Numbered from the stretch's first letter, positions 1 through 12,242 are shown. The stretch: 64,000 bases of DNA from Psococerastis gibbosa (GCA_963971405.1 OZ020489.1:33761047-33825046), one strand, 5' to 3'. The notes: generated by a model not told the origin, from the sequence alone. Made by a program: numbers and translations.

Positions 1-400
1 TAATTCATAAAACAGGGTACTTAGGCGATTACGAACAGTAATTTATGGAGTATACCATTTCAATGTCAGTAAACACTTTTAAGGCATATCGTAGATAATG
101 AAAAATTGTGTAATGGTTTTTCTTTATAATATAAGTTAAGACACAACTGCAGGCGAAAAACCTAGTAGGTGTAAAAAATCTAATATTACAGGAAATATCA
201 ATAGTAAATTTTCATTGTGAAATAAGTGGAAAAAATTAGGGTTCCTGTGTAATGTGATATACAATACATTATGTAGAAATCACTGATACAGATTGACGAA
301 AGTTATGCAAGTTGATTTGTATTAAAAACCGATAGTGTGGGGTGTCGTTTGAAAGTATTTACATACAACTATGACTAATTTGGTGTTAGGGCCGACTGCG

Positions 401-500
401 TGTTCTATTCCTAAGCCAACCTATTGGAGTTAGGGCTATGAAGCCCTCTCTTACACTCAACTAGAAAGGTCCGGGACCGCCTGCTATACATAGCATGGCA
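401..500 (-). repeat. SINE-A (tRNA-Glu-like) tail fragment
   Basis: The reverse of the SINE-A tail: TAGGGCT...AGCCCTC...ACACTCAACTAG followed by the CCGGGACCGCCTGCT body. The tRNA head is missing. Confidence 0.7.
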
Positions 501-1167
501 TGGGCGTGGCCGGAGAGGTGCAAGGGGAACTCCCCTAAAGATTTGACTAGTTCACAGAATTCCTATAGAATGGTTCTTTTTAATGAATTTACACAATATA
601 AAAAAGTGCGGGGAATTTAAACCATAATGACATGTTAGAATTAATTGTGCCTGAACCTTTCAAGATAGGTACATAACTGTTTATAACATAACATTAAATG
701 AGAGCTCTTCAAAAAGGCTTTCATTTGATGTGCGAGAAGACATACCTTTGCATTAGAAAATTCCGAGTTACCACATATGACCCCCCTGAAACCCCCCTTG
801 TGAACCCCCCGAGAAGACATTTGATTCCACCATAAGGTAGTTCGACCCCTACTTCGTTACCGAGTTTTTTACCGCATTTAAAAATTCCTCATAATAACCG
901 AGATATAGGGGGTGTTCGGGTGGTCTGGAACACTATATAATAAATAAGGTTTTAATGTTCAATTTAAAAAAATGCAAATAAACCCGAAAACTAATCAATT
1001 TAATCGAACATTTGCACCTGCCCCTCCCCCCCCCCCTGGATCCAATCCTAACTACACCCATAGCTGTAAGGCTGGCTATCCTCGCTTGTCGCAACTGCAA
1101 ATTTGTCAGTTAAAACAACAGAGGTAATTGGGCAAATTTACATTACACCGGCCATCTCTACCCAGTC

Positions 1168-1383
1168 AGGATATGTAGAGAAATGGTATAGACTCCAACT
1201 TTCACCCGAAAGGTTGTTGGTTCGAGTCCCACACTTGCTACATTTTCTTGCCATGCTTCGGAGAGCATGTAAAGCAGGTGGTCCCGAGTCTTCCTAGTTG
1301 AGTGTAAGAGAGGGCTTTATAGCCCTAACTCCGCTAGTTTGGCTTAGTAATAGAACGAAAAAAGTTTATTTTATTTATTTATT
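1168..1383 (+). repeat. SINE-A, near full length
   Basis: A tRNA-like head with GACTTTCACCCGAAAGG-type anticodon arm (UUC, Glu) and a perfect B box GGTTCGAGTCC, the CCATGCTTCGGAGAGCATGT body, and a tail CTTAGTAATAGAAC ending in TTTATTTA repeats. Here the arm reads CAACTTTCACCCGAAAGG. Pol III promoter boxes in a dispersed copy indicate a SINE, not a gene. Confidence 0.85.
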
Positions 1384-1783
1384 TTACCCAACTGATCTGC
1401 TTGAATAACGTCAATGAATCAAGGCAACGACTGCTGAGGAAAAACTCAAGTTAATATTAAGAAGCCAATTGACATTGTATTAACAAGTCATTTGACAAGC
1501 AGTGATACACTTCTTTCTCTTCAAATGTCTCTTCTATCGAGGAATGGCGATCCTCATAGCAATTGGCAGTCGTAAACATCGTATCGATACCGTACTCCCC
1601 AAAAGGAAGTCAAGTATGTAGAGTATTGAATGTACTTAGTCATGATAACTGTACTAAGGAATTGTAATGCAGTGGTTTCCCTGTGCCTTCCGCTTCTTTT
1701 TGCCGTTGACACTTCATTGAGTTCCTCCGACACTTCGGGGCCCAACCCCGGGGCAAAAGATTGCCCTAGTAGTGGTTGCTTAT

Positions 1784-2169
1784 GGCGCCCATTCCATTGA
1801 CCGGCTAGGGCTATTTCCAAAAACAGTGACGTGGTAGCAGACATTCAAGACTTAGGTTGCGTTTCCACCGATCTCGCATTGCAGAATGCAAATGACATTG
1901 ACGGAAATTAGAATTTTTCTTTTTATAGAAATCTATTAAAATGTTTGTAATTAACATATCCCATGACGCCATTTTTTTAATTTTAGTTTGTTTGTTTGTG
2001 ATTTTACTGTATGATCATTGATCAATTTTAACTATGGCATAGAGGAAAATAAACATTTCCGTCAATTCTGCAATGCGAGGTCGGTGGAAACGACACCTAA
2101 GTCTTGAATGTCTGCTACCACGTCACTGTTTTTGGAAATAACCCTAGCCGGTCAATGGAATGGGCACCT
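1784..2169. mobile_element. Long-TIR fold-back MITE, family G
   Basis: Ends GGCGCCCATTCCATTGACC and the inverted match run inward for about 115 bases, including GACGTGGTAGCAGACATTC and CTCGCATTGCAGAAT. The core has GATCATTGATCAATTTT. No ORF, so it is a non-autonomous DNA element. Confidence 0.8.
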
Positions 2170-3702
2170 TATTTACTGATTTAAAAATCCTCTACTCCTA
2201 CGACATCTCCATTGAAAATGTTAGTACATTCTCTCGAAGAACTTGTAGTCTTTGAATGTATCTTTACAGTGCAGATAAAAAGTTGGATAATTCTAATATA
2301 TGTCCATAAAGTATAGGAGTTGGGGCATTTGCTTTGGATTTCAAATGATTTACGAAGGAGAGAGAAAAAAAAAAAGAAGAAACCCGTAACATCCCACGAG
2401 ATACTGCTGGATGTGGAAATGGCGGTTGCGAAAATTACAAAACTTGCACAACTTCAACCATTTCTTCGCTCATCGTAAAAAAGAAAAACTAACAATTAAT
2501 TACGAGCTTAAGTTTTTGCTGACTTTTAATTTTACTTTAAAGCTATTGGTTAATTGGAAAGTTTTCAACCTAATTGGTGAAAATGTGGCTTTGCATTTGG
2601 ATGAGAACTGTTGATATTTAATACCTGATTCTATAGCACCTCTCTCTTTGGTATTGGTGAGACAAGTTCTTCTTTCAGATTTCGTAATTTAGCAAATCCA
2701 TGATTACTGCTGGTAAGTCTAGAGTTTATAAGATTTCTACCCAATCAATCATACTGTTTGCAACAATCTGAAAACCGTTTCCAAAACGTTCAGTTACCTA
2801 TTCATATAGGCCTATAGGTATATAGGCATATTGCCCCGGGGAAGGACCTCCGTAGAAAATATGGACGCTGTACTCTGGCTCCAAGAGAAGGAAATCCACT
2901 ACTTGCTAAAACTGGGTCCTCGTGACTATTGTTGCGTTGCTCTCACTTAATAACATTAAAAATAATGACAGCCCCAGGTCTTTACATTAATATAGATGTA
3001 TTTTACGTAACTTAAGGCCTGAGGTGTGAGGGAAATGGGGACACCTACATCTACAACATGAGATAAGACCAGCACCACGCACAGCCAAGCGTGAGCGACT
3101 GGATCATATGCTACAAGAATTCCCGAACGAACTGAGAGTGGTGCGAAATGCTACTAACTTCCCTATATTTCTAAGAGACCATCTCTTAGAGGAAGCTTTC
3201 TACACTGTCACTGAGGCACTTCAATGAAAATGACATAGTACCTGATTTTGACGATATTTCGTCGATTTCAATTTAAACTTTCTTGTTGATTTCCTATATT
3301 TATTATTTATTTATTCATGATGGAAATTTCAAGTCTTCCTGGATTTTGAGGAAACCACAGTGGATTTTCTTAATTACATCATGATTGGTATACATTATGC
3401 TAATAACTGAGAGGTTGCTGGCGTCGATGTCTAGACGATTCCATATAGATCAGTGGGTTTGGGTAAGACTTTGGTGGGGGGAAAGCAACAACCAAGGAAA
3501 TCTTGATTACATGGCAAGTTGGGGGGCGGAAATCCTTGGCTTTAAGCGGTGGCGCCAGAGATGGTGGAATGTAAGGCCATGTGTTATGAGGAAAGGTGGC
3601 AGCTGGCGATTTTTAATTTGAAGAACTAACTCATGTGCTTACTCTTAAAAAGATATGGAACGTAGAATTGTCCCTAAAAATCTGATGCTGTTGACCGGAA
3701 TT
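2170..3702. other. No gene seen
   Basis: AT-rich sequence with short unsupported frames, stop-rich on both strands. No recognised repeat family. Confidence 0.5.
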
Positions 3703-3935
3703 AGAGGATATAGTAAAACTGGGCTTGGCGGGATTCGAACCCACGATCTACGCCTAACCGGAGCGTCATCTTAACCGTTGCACCTTCCAAATGTTAAGAC
3801 GTAGATCGTGGGTTCGAATCCCATCAAGCCCAGTTTTTCTATATCCTCTAATTTTGGTTATTGCGTGGAGGTTACCACTTCAACCAAAGTTAATTTAATA
3901 TCAGTGTTTTACTCTACACCATATAATACTGCAAT
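3703..3935. repeat. SINE-B (tRNA-like), inverted duplication
   Basis: A minus-strand tRNA-like unit with reversed B box GGGATTCGAACCCACGA is followed by its own inverted copy ending GGGTTCGAATCCCATCAAGC, so the two form a long hairpin. The flank CAACCAAAGTTAATTTAAT is the family tail. Confidence 0.7.
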
Positions 3936-3988
3936 CTGACAATCTGATGCTGTTGCTTATTATTTTGATTTATTTTACTAAGTTATTA

Positions 3989-4189
3989 AATAATGAACCA
4001 GTAGAATCCGGGATGAAATACTGCTGAGCCTCAGAATTACAATCTAGAAATCTACGCAGTTCCACTGAAGATGGCGACCGCAGATGTTGATGAAACGTTA
4101 AGAAGTACGCTTTCAGAACGACTACAGACTATCATCCCGGAGTCTACTGCTTTATCACGTAACACCAGTCTTGAAAGCCGTTGAAATTA
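3989..4189 (+). mobile_element. Short hammerhead-bearing element, 10-bp target duplication
   Basis: TAAGTTATTA flanks the insert (3979-3988 and 4190-4199). It starts with an inverted CAGTAGAATCCGGG, then a unit with CTGAAGATGG...GATGAAACGTT and a CCCGGAGTCTACTGC end. Helix I of the ribozyme is decayed in this copy. Confidence 0.75.
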
Positions 4190-4564
4190 TAAGTTATTAC
4201 AGATTTAGAGTATCCAAGTTGTGGAAGACTGTAATATTTTTAGGTATTAAAAAAAAAAAAAGATTTTAAATTGTTGGTGTTCTAACTTTCCATGAATTAT
4301 ACTCTGGGTAAAATTTAAGCCCCTTTAATATTCATTGAAGAACAGTTGTAAAAAATAAATAATATCAAGGGGCACGTCCACCAGGGCAGGCTTTTAGTGC
4401 TGCCATTCTGTGAATCTATGTGTCCCAAAATTTTTGTCAACCATACGACATATTTGACGTTTACGTCTATAAAACTTTTTCCCTGGTCACAATTATTGAA
4501 ATACTTCCTCGGGACTACCACACCATTATTGTGGCCAATTGGTATTGTAGACGGGCATATCTGA

Positions 4565-5065
4565 TATAAATGTATAAAAATGTTCTGTCCGTTTGTGTAC
4601 GCTTCAAAAACTCAAAAAGTTCTGCACCGATCGAGCTGAAATTTTAGAATGATATATAATCCGCATCAAGGATTGTTTTTATCTAATTTTTGCATCAGTC
4701 ACATATCCGCGACCGCGAAAAGAAAACTATCTCTATCTATATAAAAATGCTTTGTTGGTTTGTGTACGCTTCAGAAACTCAAAAAGCTCTGCCCTGATCG
4801 AGCTGAAATTTTAGCATGATATATAATCCGCACCAAGGATTGTTTTTATCTAACTTTTGCACATCAGTCACATATCCGCGACCGCGAAAAAAAGCGAGGA
4901 AAACACTCGCTGACAACCGCAATAGTAATGGTGCAGTCACAAGCGAAGTCCCGAAGGGGCGAGCTGCGTAATGCCCAATGCGAGGCCCCGAAGGGGCGAG
5001 CTACCGCCCGCTGCAGGCGCAAGGGGTGGAGTCGGGGACCGCTTGTTACGTATATATATGTGTGA
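4565..5065. repeat. Tandem pair of about 167-bp units plus GC-rich tail, Helitron-like
   Basis: TATAAAAATGTTCTGTCCGT and ATAAAAATGCTTTGTTGGTT start two units sharing CGATCGAGCTGAAATTTTAG-type sequence and CACATATCCGCGACCGCGAA. CGAAGGGGCGAGCT then occurs twice in the tail. Such TATAAAAATG...TGTACGCTTCAGAAACT repeats resemble non-autonomous Helitrons; no CTRR end was confirmed. Confidence 0.45.
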
Positions 5066-5104
5066 TATTTTTGACAGGCCCTGTTTTGTCCATCTGTACT
5101 AATA

Positions 5105-5512
5105 AGGACTTTTTTGTTCTATTACTAAGCTAAACTAGTGGAGTTAGGGCTATAAAGCCCTATCTTACACTCAACTAGTCGGGACATGTAGATTAGTGGT
5201 AAGGACTCTGACTTTCACCCGCAAGGTTGTTAGTTCGAGTCCCACACATGCTACATTGTCTGGCCATGCTTCGGAGGGCATGTCAAGCAGGCGGTCGCGG
5301 GCCTTCCTAGTTGAGTGTAAGAGAGGGCTTTATTGCCCTGACTCCGCTAGGTTGGCTTGGTAATAAAACAAAAAGTCATTATTTAACTAGGAAGCCCCGG
5401 GACCGCCTGCTTTACATGCACTCTGAAGCATGGCCAGGAAATGTAGCCAGTGTGGGACTCGAACCAACAACCTTCCGGGTAAAAGGCAGAGTCCACTACT
5501 CTACATATCCTG
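5105..5512. repeat. Three SINE-A copies in alternating orientation
   Basis: A minus-strand tail fragment (5105-5179), a nearly complete plus copy (5181-5385, GGGACATGTAGATTAGTGGT head and GTTCGAGTCC B box) and a minus copy lacking its tail (5386-5512) abut directly. The cluster is strongly self-complementary. Confidence 0.8.
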
Positions 5513-6790
5513 ACTGTAATGTTTACCCTTTAATATTACTAATAAATATTATAACGGAATTTGCCTCTTAACCATGGGATACAGTACCCCCTAAAACCTC
5601 TGCTGAAGATGATATAAGAAACTTCTGCTAGGTGTAATTTGCATTTTGCAAGTTATTGGAATGAATATCAAGCCATTGCTGGAAAAATATAAGAGTTGAA
5701 AATTAGATTCTTCTGAACCGGTGACTATCACATTTTGTAATAAACTGGAACTTAATTCACTATGCTGGAGTCAGATTTTGCGCACCGTTTCCCAGTGTTC
5801 CTGAGAACAGCGAGTTTTCCAAGCACACTCCAGTCTCCAGTTGATGACCGTACCTTGCCAAAGACACTTGTGCCCTACCCGGCTGCGGCAGTATAACTTT
5901 CGTAAATATTCAGTACTGGTAAGTGATACTATTATTTTCAATGAAATAATTTAATATATTTTGTATTTGTACCGATTAATTCTAAGGACTGAAATGATAT
6001 TATTAGTATCACATCATGTTCGAAGCGTTTCCAAATAGCTATCGTACTCATTTAGTACCATCTTCGGGTAATTGTCATTATGAACCGTTTGGGAAGGGGA
6101 CTGCAGCAAAGGTGATTTTGCTTCAGCTTGACTTTTGGCTTGTAGAGAACTAGAGTATGAAACAGAAGGTCGAGTTTTGTGACTCAATATAAGAGGAAAA
6201 TTTTCACCGCACCCTAATGGATACCTTACCTTCAATGGTTGGTAAAAACGCGGCTGCCGGGAATGTTGCTGACAACTGCATTCCAAATAGTGGCCAAAAG
6301 AGAGGATTTGGAAACCTTCCTCAGGCCTCGTCTTCGCTCTCATGCAATGACGTTTTCATTAATTAAAATATAATTCTAGTTATGGCATTGAAAGAAGAAT
6401 AACAACAGACTTTGCTGCCGCTAAGATCACTTCCAAGTAAATGGGGTCTTTTCCGAATTTATGGGCATATTGCTACAGTGCAACTAATACATTGAAGATC
6501 AATAAATTCAGAGTAGTATGCTATCATTTGTTTGCTAGTGGTGTGCAGTAAAATAGAAAATAAAAATGACACAGAGACACCCTTTACCATAACAATGCCA
6601 ATTCCCATCAATCTGCCAAAACAAAACAAAATTTAAAGGATGAACTGCCACACAGCCCTGACTTGACACCTAACAACTTCTTTTTGGGTGCAACTGCTAA
6701 ATGAATGCTTATCAGCCATATTCGACCCCTTGAGATGCGGTAGAGCGTAGAGGTGTTCATAAGGCATGTTTTGGAGGTATCTTATATTAA
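5513..6790. other. No gene seen
   Basis: Apparently unique sequence. The 109-codon minus frame at 6014-6343 has no recognisable domain. Confidence 0.45.
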
Positions 6791-7169
6791 GGCGCCCATT
6801 CCATTGACCAGCTAGGGCTATTTCCAAAAATAGTGACGTGGTAGCAGACATTCAAGACTTAGGTGGCGTTTCCACCGATCTCGCATTGCAGAATGCAAAT
6901 GACATTGACGGAAATTAGAATTTTTCCTAGAAATCTATTAAAATGTTTGTACTTAACATATCCCATGACGCCATTTTTTAATTTTAGTTTGTTTCTTTGT
7001 GATTTTACTGTATGATCATTGATCAATTTTAACTATGGCATAGAGGAAAATAAACATTTCCGTCAATTCTGCAATGCGAGGTCGGTGGAAACGCCACCTA
7101 CGTCTTGAATGTCTGCTACCACGTCTCCGTTTTTGGAAATAGCCCTAGCCGGTCAATGGAATGGGCACC
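6791..7169. mobile_element. Fold-back MITE, family G
   Basis: Same termini, TIR and core as 1784-2169, with small indels. Confidence 0.8.
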
Positions 7170-7212
7170 TAAGTGGCAGAAATATTATAAAACCTTGTTT
7201 TAGATTATATAA

Positions 7213-7275
7213 TTGCAAAAGCTTTTACGGCCGGAGTTTCGGGATGATAGGCCGTATTCTACTGATTCGTCACTA
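7213..7275 (+). repeat. Tail fragment of the hammerhead element family
   Basis: AAAAGCTTTTACGGCCGGAG and GGCCGTATTCTACTGATTCG match the conserved tail of the elements at 9.6, 37.6 and 50.7 kb. The ribozyme region is missing. Confidence 0.5.
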
Positions 7276-8139
7276 GTCATGGATGCTTCAAAAGTGCGAT
7301 GATCTTGATGTAGAAATATTCTACATGCAAGAAAGACAAAATTTTTTTTTATTCGACGAGATTCCAGATTCATAGCCTTGTTTTAATATGATTATTTTTT
7401 ATTAAAAAAAATTCCTTTGCATAAAGTTAAATTTGTTAGAAAACATTTCACATTGCTCCTTTTACAAAAATGTTAAATTTTAACGTCGGTTTTATAAATG
7501 GGTACGGTACGTCAACACTTGAAGGATTTAGAAAGGTACAACATAACCCACAACGTTAAATTACCTACGGCAACAATATGCGAACCATCAAATTTTCATT
7601 TCACATCAGCTCTTGAATGTATACTCATCAAAAAATCAAAAGCAGATTTTTGAAAATAAATGTTCATCTTTTTACTGTACATTCAATGGAGCATGTAGGC
7701 TACGTTATCCAACTCGTTAACTGGGAAGTATGTTGTATCCAGCAATGACAAATCCAGCCCATTTCGGGCGGAGGGGTGGGGCAGCAAGCACCCGACCCCC
7801 TGTATCCGTCCTTAGCGTCCAGGGGAGTAAGGTGGGCATCCATAGCTCATGCAATGAAACTGAAAAAAATTGTGTTTGAGATTAAGCTTGAAGGTTCTCG
7901 CCATAAGCTAATTACAGTCATAATTAACTATTAAGTTTGCCAGGTCCAGTGCGCAGAACTTACTGCTCCTTATTCTGAGGGCAAGCCTGCTGGATTGTAC
8001 ATTTGTGCTTCTTTTGCCACAATTTAATTTTTTATTTTGGAACCCTGCAAACTCTTCTCTTTTAGAAAACCTTTCGTTTGACCACCTTTGCCGTTTCCTT
8101 TGACATATCCCCTTACGTTTCAACGCTACCGGTATTACT

Positions 8140-8307
8140 AAGGCGGGGTTTCCATTGCAGAATGCACTTACGTTGACGTGGTAGCAGACATTCAAGACTT
8201 CGGCGGGGTTTCCACCGACCTCTTATTGCAGAATGCAAATGACATTGAATTTTTCTTTTTTTAGAAATCTATTAAAATGTTTGTACTTAACATATCACAT
8301 GACGCAG
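8140..8307. mobile_element. Family G MITE, rearranged fragment
   Basis: GTGGTAGCAGACATTCAAGA and GGCGGGGTTTCCACCGACC are followed by the left half of the core. The outer TIR is missing. Confidence 0.6.
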
Positions 8308-8536
8308 CTCCTTTGGGGGGGGGGGGGGGCTTTCCCCCCAGCCTCGAGCATTGTAAGACGTGGTTCATGGATATATTTTCAATTTTTCCTTATCCTGCCT
8401 GATGACGTCTTAAGGTCTACTTAGTTTTGCCTCCGCCATCATTCTAAAACATTACGCCTCTACCACTCGGTATTCTCGCACGGTACTTGGATATATTGCA
8501 GTAGTTAGCCACATCCGGTGCATGGAAACTCATTTG

Positions 8537-8735
8537 CATCCAGTATACTACGGGTCAGCAAATATCATCCCATAAATTATAGAAAACTGTTAAATTAATA
8601 CAGTAAAAGGTTACAGTAACATCCTGTGTAAAGAAGCAGCTTCCCATCCAGTATACTTTGGGTCAGCATATACTATCAACCCATAAATTAGAGAAAATTA
8701 TTAAATTAATACAGTAAAAGGTGGGAAGCGTTTCC
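8537..8735 (+). repeat. Tandem duplication, period about 108
   Basis: CATCCAGTATACTACGGGTC (8538) and CATCCAGTATACTTTGGGTC (8646) each precede CCCATAAATTA and TTAAATTAATACAGTAAAAG. Confidence 0.7.
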
Positions 8736-9100
8736 GACACAACTGTTACCCAATAATAACCTTTGACCTTTCATCGTATGTCATATAATAAGGTTGACGC
8801 CAAAAAGCAGCAATATCCCCAGTTTTATTGAAAAAGTTACCCAAAGAATATTATAGCCCTTAACTTTTACTGCGAACGCTCAGCAGTTGTTATTGGAAAT
8901 ATTATAGGTCTTGAGTTTTCCGCCTAGCAGAAATGAATAAAAGAAAAGCGTGGTAAATGCTGATTTGTGTGAAGAAGAAGAAGAGTGAAGGCTATTTGAA
9001 CACTCTTACAGTACCTTAAAATACTGGGACCTTTTCACTCCCAGACTGCAATACCCGTATTATGATGAATCATGAAACAGTAGAATCCGGGTTGATATGA

Positions 9101-9155
9101 AAGCAAACGTTTCGTCAACATTGGCGGTCGACATCTTCAGTGGTACTACGTAGCC
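9101..9155 (-). ncRNA. Hammerhead-like motif, degraded copy
   Basis: On the minus strand this copy has CTGAAGA, T, GTCGAC, loop, GTTGAC, GAAACGTT. Helix II is intact. A deletion after GAAACGTTTG removes most of the 3' half of helix I. Confidence 0.45.
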
Positions 9156-9250
9156 TTTGCAACAGGTGCCCAGAGACTTCAACTGAAGACTGAGGTGGAG
9201 GCACAACAGCAAACAGTTGCTGTTGAGCCTGTCAGATACAATCATTGAAG

Positions 9251-9310
9251 TCTACGCTGTTACACTGAAGATGTCGCCCGCATATGTTGATGAAACGTTT
9301 GGACGTACGC
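9251..9310 (+). ncRNA. Hammerhead-like motif, degraded copy
   Basis: It has CTGAAGA followed by TGTCGCC, a loop, GTTGAT and GAAACGTTT. Helix II carries a mismatch and a wobble pair, and only short outer helix I pairing (TACG with CGTA) remains. Confidence 0.4.
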
Positions 9311-9559
9311 TTTCAGATCGACCACGGCCTATCATCCCTGATTCTACTACTTCATCAGTGGCTTCCCGTTGCATTTAGCATCCTTTTGCCGTTGATTCCT
9401 CCGTCTTTCGCAGCCCCAGAAAAAAAAAAAATAGTGCCCTGCTCAGAAAAGGCTGTGTTGTTTGCTTATACTAGGTCCGCTACTGGTCAGTCGCTATTAC
9501 GCGCTTCCATCTTCAACACGATGAGGTACAAATTAGGGATTTTGGCGTCTTCGCCTTTG

Positions 9560-9770
9560 AGACCATAAGGCGTTACTCAGAAGCTCTTTGAAAACGCTGA
9601 GCCTCCGAGTTACAATCTTTGAAGCCTACGTATTGCCACTGATGATGTCGACCGCAGATGTTGACGAAACGTTTGGAAGTACGTACTCAGATCACCCACA
9701 GCCCATCAGCCCGGATTCTACTCTGCTTCAAAATCAGACCCCTTCCGCGAAAGCCTTTGTAATTATACGA
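9560..9770 (+). mobile_element. Short hammerhead-bearing element, best-preserved copy
   Basis: This copy keeps the upstream GCTGAGCCTCCGAGTTACA region, the ribozyme-like core (9627-9685) and the CAGCCCGGATTCTACTCTG tail. No clear target duplication was found. Confidence 0.6.
9627..9685 (+). ncRNA. Hammerhead-ribozyme-like motif with canonical core
   Basis: Helix I outer TACGTA (9627-9632) pairs with TACGTA (9680-9685). Inner CCA (9636-9638) pairs with TGG (9674-9676). Core CTGATGA is at 9639-9645, then one extra T. Helix II is GTCGAC/GTTGAC (9647-9652, 9660-9665), followed by GAA and the minimal helix III ACGT (9669-9672). The cleavage site would follow T9673. Such short, palindromic helix III hammerheads are known from Penelope elements and work best as dimers. 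The extra T before helix II is the main doubt. Confidence 0.6.
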
Positions 9771-9774
9771 TAAA

Positions 9775-11754
9775 TCAAGTTAGATATATTGTACCTCATC
9801 CATTGTTGACTCTACAATGTTCATGAAAATGTTCAGTTTATGGTAAGGCTTAGTATAATATATTACATCGTATATTTTTAATAGGAGTGAACTTGAGCAT
9901 ATAAAATATAGGCTACACGCTGTAAAACAATACGAAAGTAATTCTTTCAAAATTAGAGCACTTTTTATTTATAATTGAATACCGCATTACAAAAGCGAGG
10001 GAGAAGGCAGATAGATGATAGTGCTAATCAGGCTGCCTCCAAGGAAAATTTAATTATTTATTTCAGCATTATAAATCTTTTAAATGAATTCTCTTCTATG
10101 GTTTCACCAGCAAGAGAAACAAAAAACCGGATGCTGCCTATATACGCTGCGATGAGTAACAAAAAATGAGACTTGAAGTTTTTTCTGAATAACTAATTTT
10201 TCAGCATTTTTATGTTATAAAATGTTTTAGATCTAGCACAACTGTACAAAGAACTGTAGTTAAGGCCCATTCGGAGCAGCCCCCCTCACGTATTCGCAGT
10301 AACTATTTATTGTAGGGCTAGAAAAAATATTTTAAACGAGTCGAGAAATGTTTCTTCTAACGCCTAAGATAACTTTTCTATTTCTATAATAAATATTTAC
10401 GTGAAATACGGAACGACTTTGTGCAAAAACGAGTGGCATTGGTGTCCCGCAGGAGGGGGGGGGGGCTCCGATTGTGGCCTGAAGGAAGTTCAACGTATCC
10501 GAGGCGTTCGACTAGAGGGCTTCGGCAAGTAGAAAACTTCTAGCTTGACCCGAGCATTTCTATTATAGCCGCGTTCTACCGTACCATATTAAGACGGTTA
10601 GAGCAATCCGCGGCACTCACGAGAGATTGCATATATACACAATATTTGTATATACATATTGTATACTTTACAATTCTAGCCTAGCTGGCTAACTTAAAAT
10701 TTTCATTGTTTAACTGATGTAGGCCACACTCGGGCGTTTGCCCAGTGGCGTGATCTTTATGTAATAGTTTTACAAAATTTTTATAAACATTGTACTTTGT
10801 GTTTCTCAATATATTCATTCATTCATTCATATACAGCTCAATTACAATAAAAGAATCTTACTTACTAATGGACTTTATTGCGGTAGTAATATTTTAATGC
10901 GGGTTCATAATATAAAGGCTTAAAGCACTGACCGTGGGGCTTGTGTGTATATTGTTTTCTGTGGTGTCCATGTACAGTATGTCTGCAGTCGTGTATATGC
11001 AAGTAGTGTATAACATATATATATATACAGTATATATGCTGCACCAAACGCTGATCTATTTTCTATCTAATCAGTATAACGGTATATCGTAGCTAGCTCA
11101 GTTCCTAAATAAAAACCACTTGACTATCAGTACGTCAAAAAATACAAGTTTTCTTAACTTCAAGTGCGTTTCTCTCAAAATGAGTTTGATACACTATTTC
11201 TTCTATAATCTTTAATTCAATGATAGTTGAAAAAATGAAGGCAAAACTATACATATAAGTACATAATAATAAAAATTCTATATTTAAAAAAAAAATACAA
11301 TTATTCAACAAAATACAATTACGGCTCTCATGCCTTCATAGAGGCGTGTAATAAGTAGGTATCTAATATTCGGTACACCAAGCTCTCCACGCAGGAGCCT
11401 CAAAACAAAATAAATATGTTCTTATCTCTTCCGGAGTCTTCACCCAGCAGTACTTATGGGCCGGAAGCAGTAGATTGGGTGAACAAAACCTTCTATATCT
11501 AGGGTTAGCGGTACGATGTTTCGAGTTTCGGGGGGTTATGCCCAGTGAGCTTTGAAAACAGCACAGTCTTTATTAACATCATTGCACTGAGAATGTGGAG
11601 GATATTTGCAAACTTTCTAAAAAAGACGGCGGGAAAAGATTATTTGTGGGAAATCAGGGCAGCTTTCTCCGGAAGTACGTACATAATTTGAAGAGTGTAA
11701 AATTTTTGAAAAAAATTATTGGATATTTTTGGTTTTTATAAATGATAATGCTTA
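9775..11754. other. No gene seen
   Basis: AT-rich, with ATTC and TA microsatellites (10810-10830, 11010-11040) and a G-run near 10456. No family or domain recognised. Confidence 0.5.
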
Positions 11755-11996
11755 GGCGTGTATTCCACTTGTCATATTTTGTGCACATGTGCATTAAAAA
11801 ATGATGAGATTTTTGTTTTAAGGAGACTATTATGTAGATGCTTAACTTATCAGACATCAATAATAAGTCTCTACCATATTATAACTTAATTTATGATAGA
11901 TAAGTTAAGTATCTACATAATAGTCTCCTTAAAACAAAAATCTCATCATTTTTTAATGCACGTATGAAAAAAATATGACAAGTGGAATGCACGCCT
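11755..11996. mobile_element. Fold-back MITE, family H
   Basis: Arms GTGTATTCCACTTGTCATAT and TTTAAGGAGACTATTATGTA are repeated inverted after a short centre, giving nearly full-length self-complementarity. Confidence 0.75.
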
Positions 11997-12242
11997 TACC
12001 ATTGTAGATCGAAACCCACCGGGTTTCCTAACCCTTGTTGCTGCCTTCATGTTGCTTAGTAGGCCTAAAACATAGAAATGTGAAAAATTAATTCATTGCT
12101 TTTTTATAGACTAACCCGTAAAATTTCGTTCAAATATCTACAATTTGTGATTAATATCTATCATAAGCTTATATTTTAGTACTTTTGAAAATTAACGTAC
12201 AGATTCAATGACGGTGCTCTGCCGTAGATTTCTTTTCTGTTT

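Larger units (their letters stand above)
9060..9370. mobile_element. Head-to-head pair of hammerhead-bearing short elements
   Basis: A minus-strand unit (about 9068-9160) and a plus-strand unit (about 9235-9360) face each other, with GTAGAATCCGGG at the left and ATTCTACTACTTCATC at the right. Each contains a CTGAAGATGTC...GAAACGTTT core. The inverted layout matches the fold-back style of the Penelope fragments. Confidence 0.65.

Noticed and set aside
1554-1844. 96-codon minus-strand frame starting MSATTSLFLEIALAGQWNGR
   Set aside because: The N-terminus is the terminal inverted repeat of MITE family G read as protein; the same peptide appears at 6633-6851 for the same reason.
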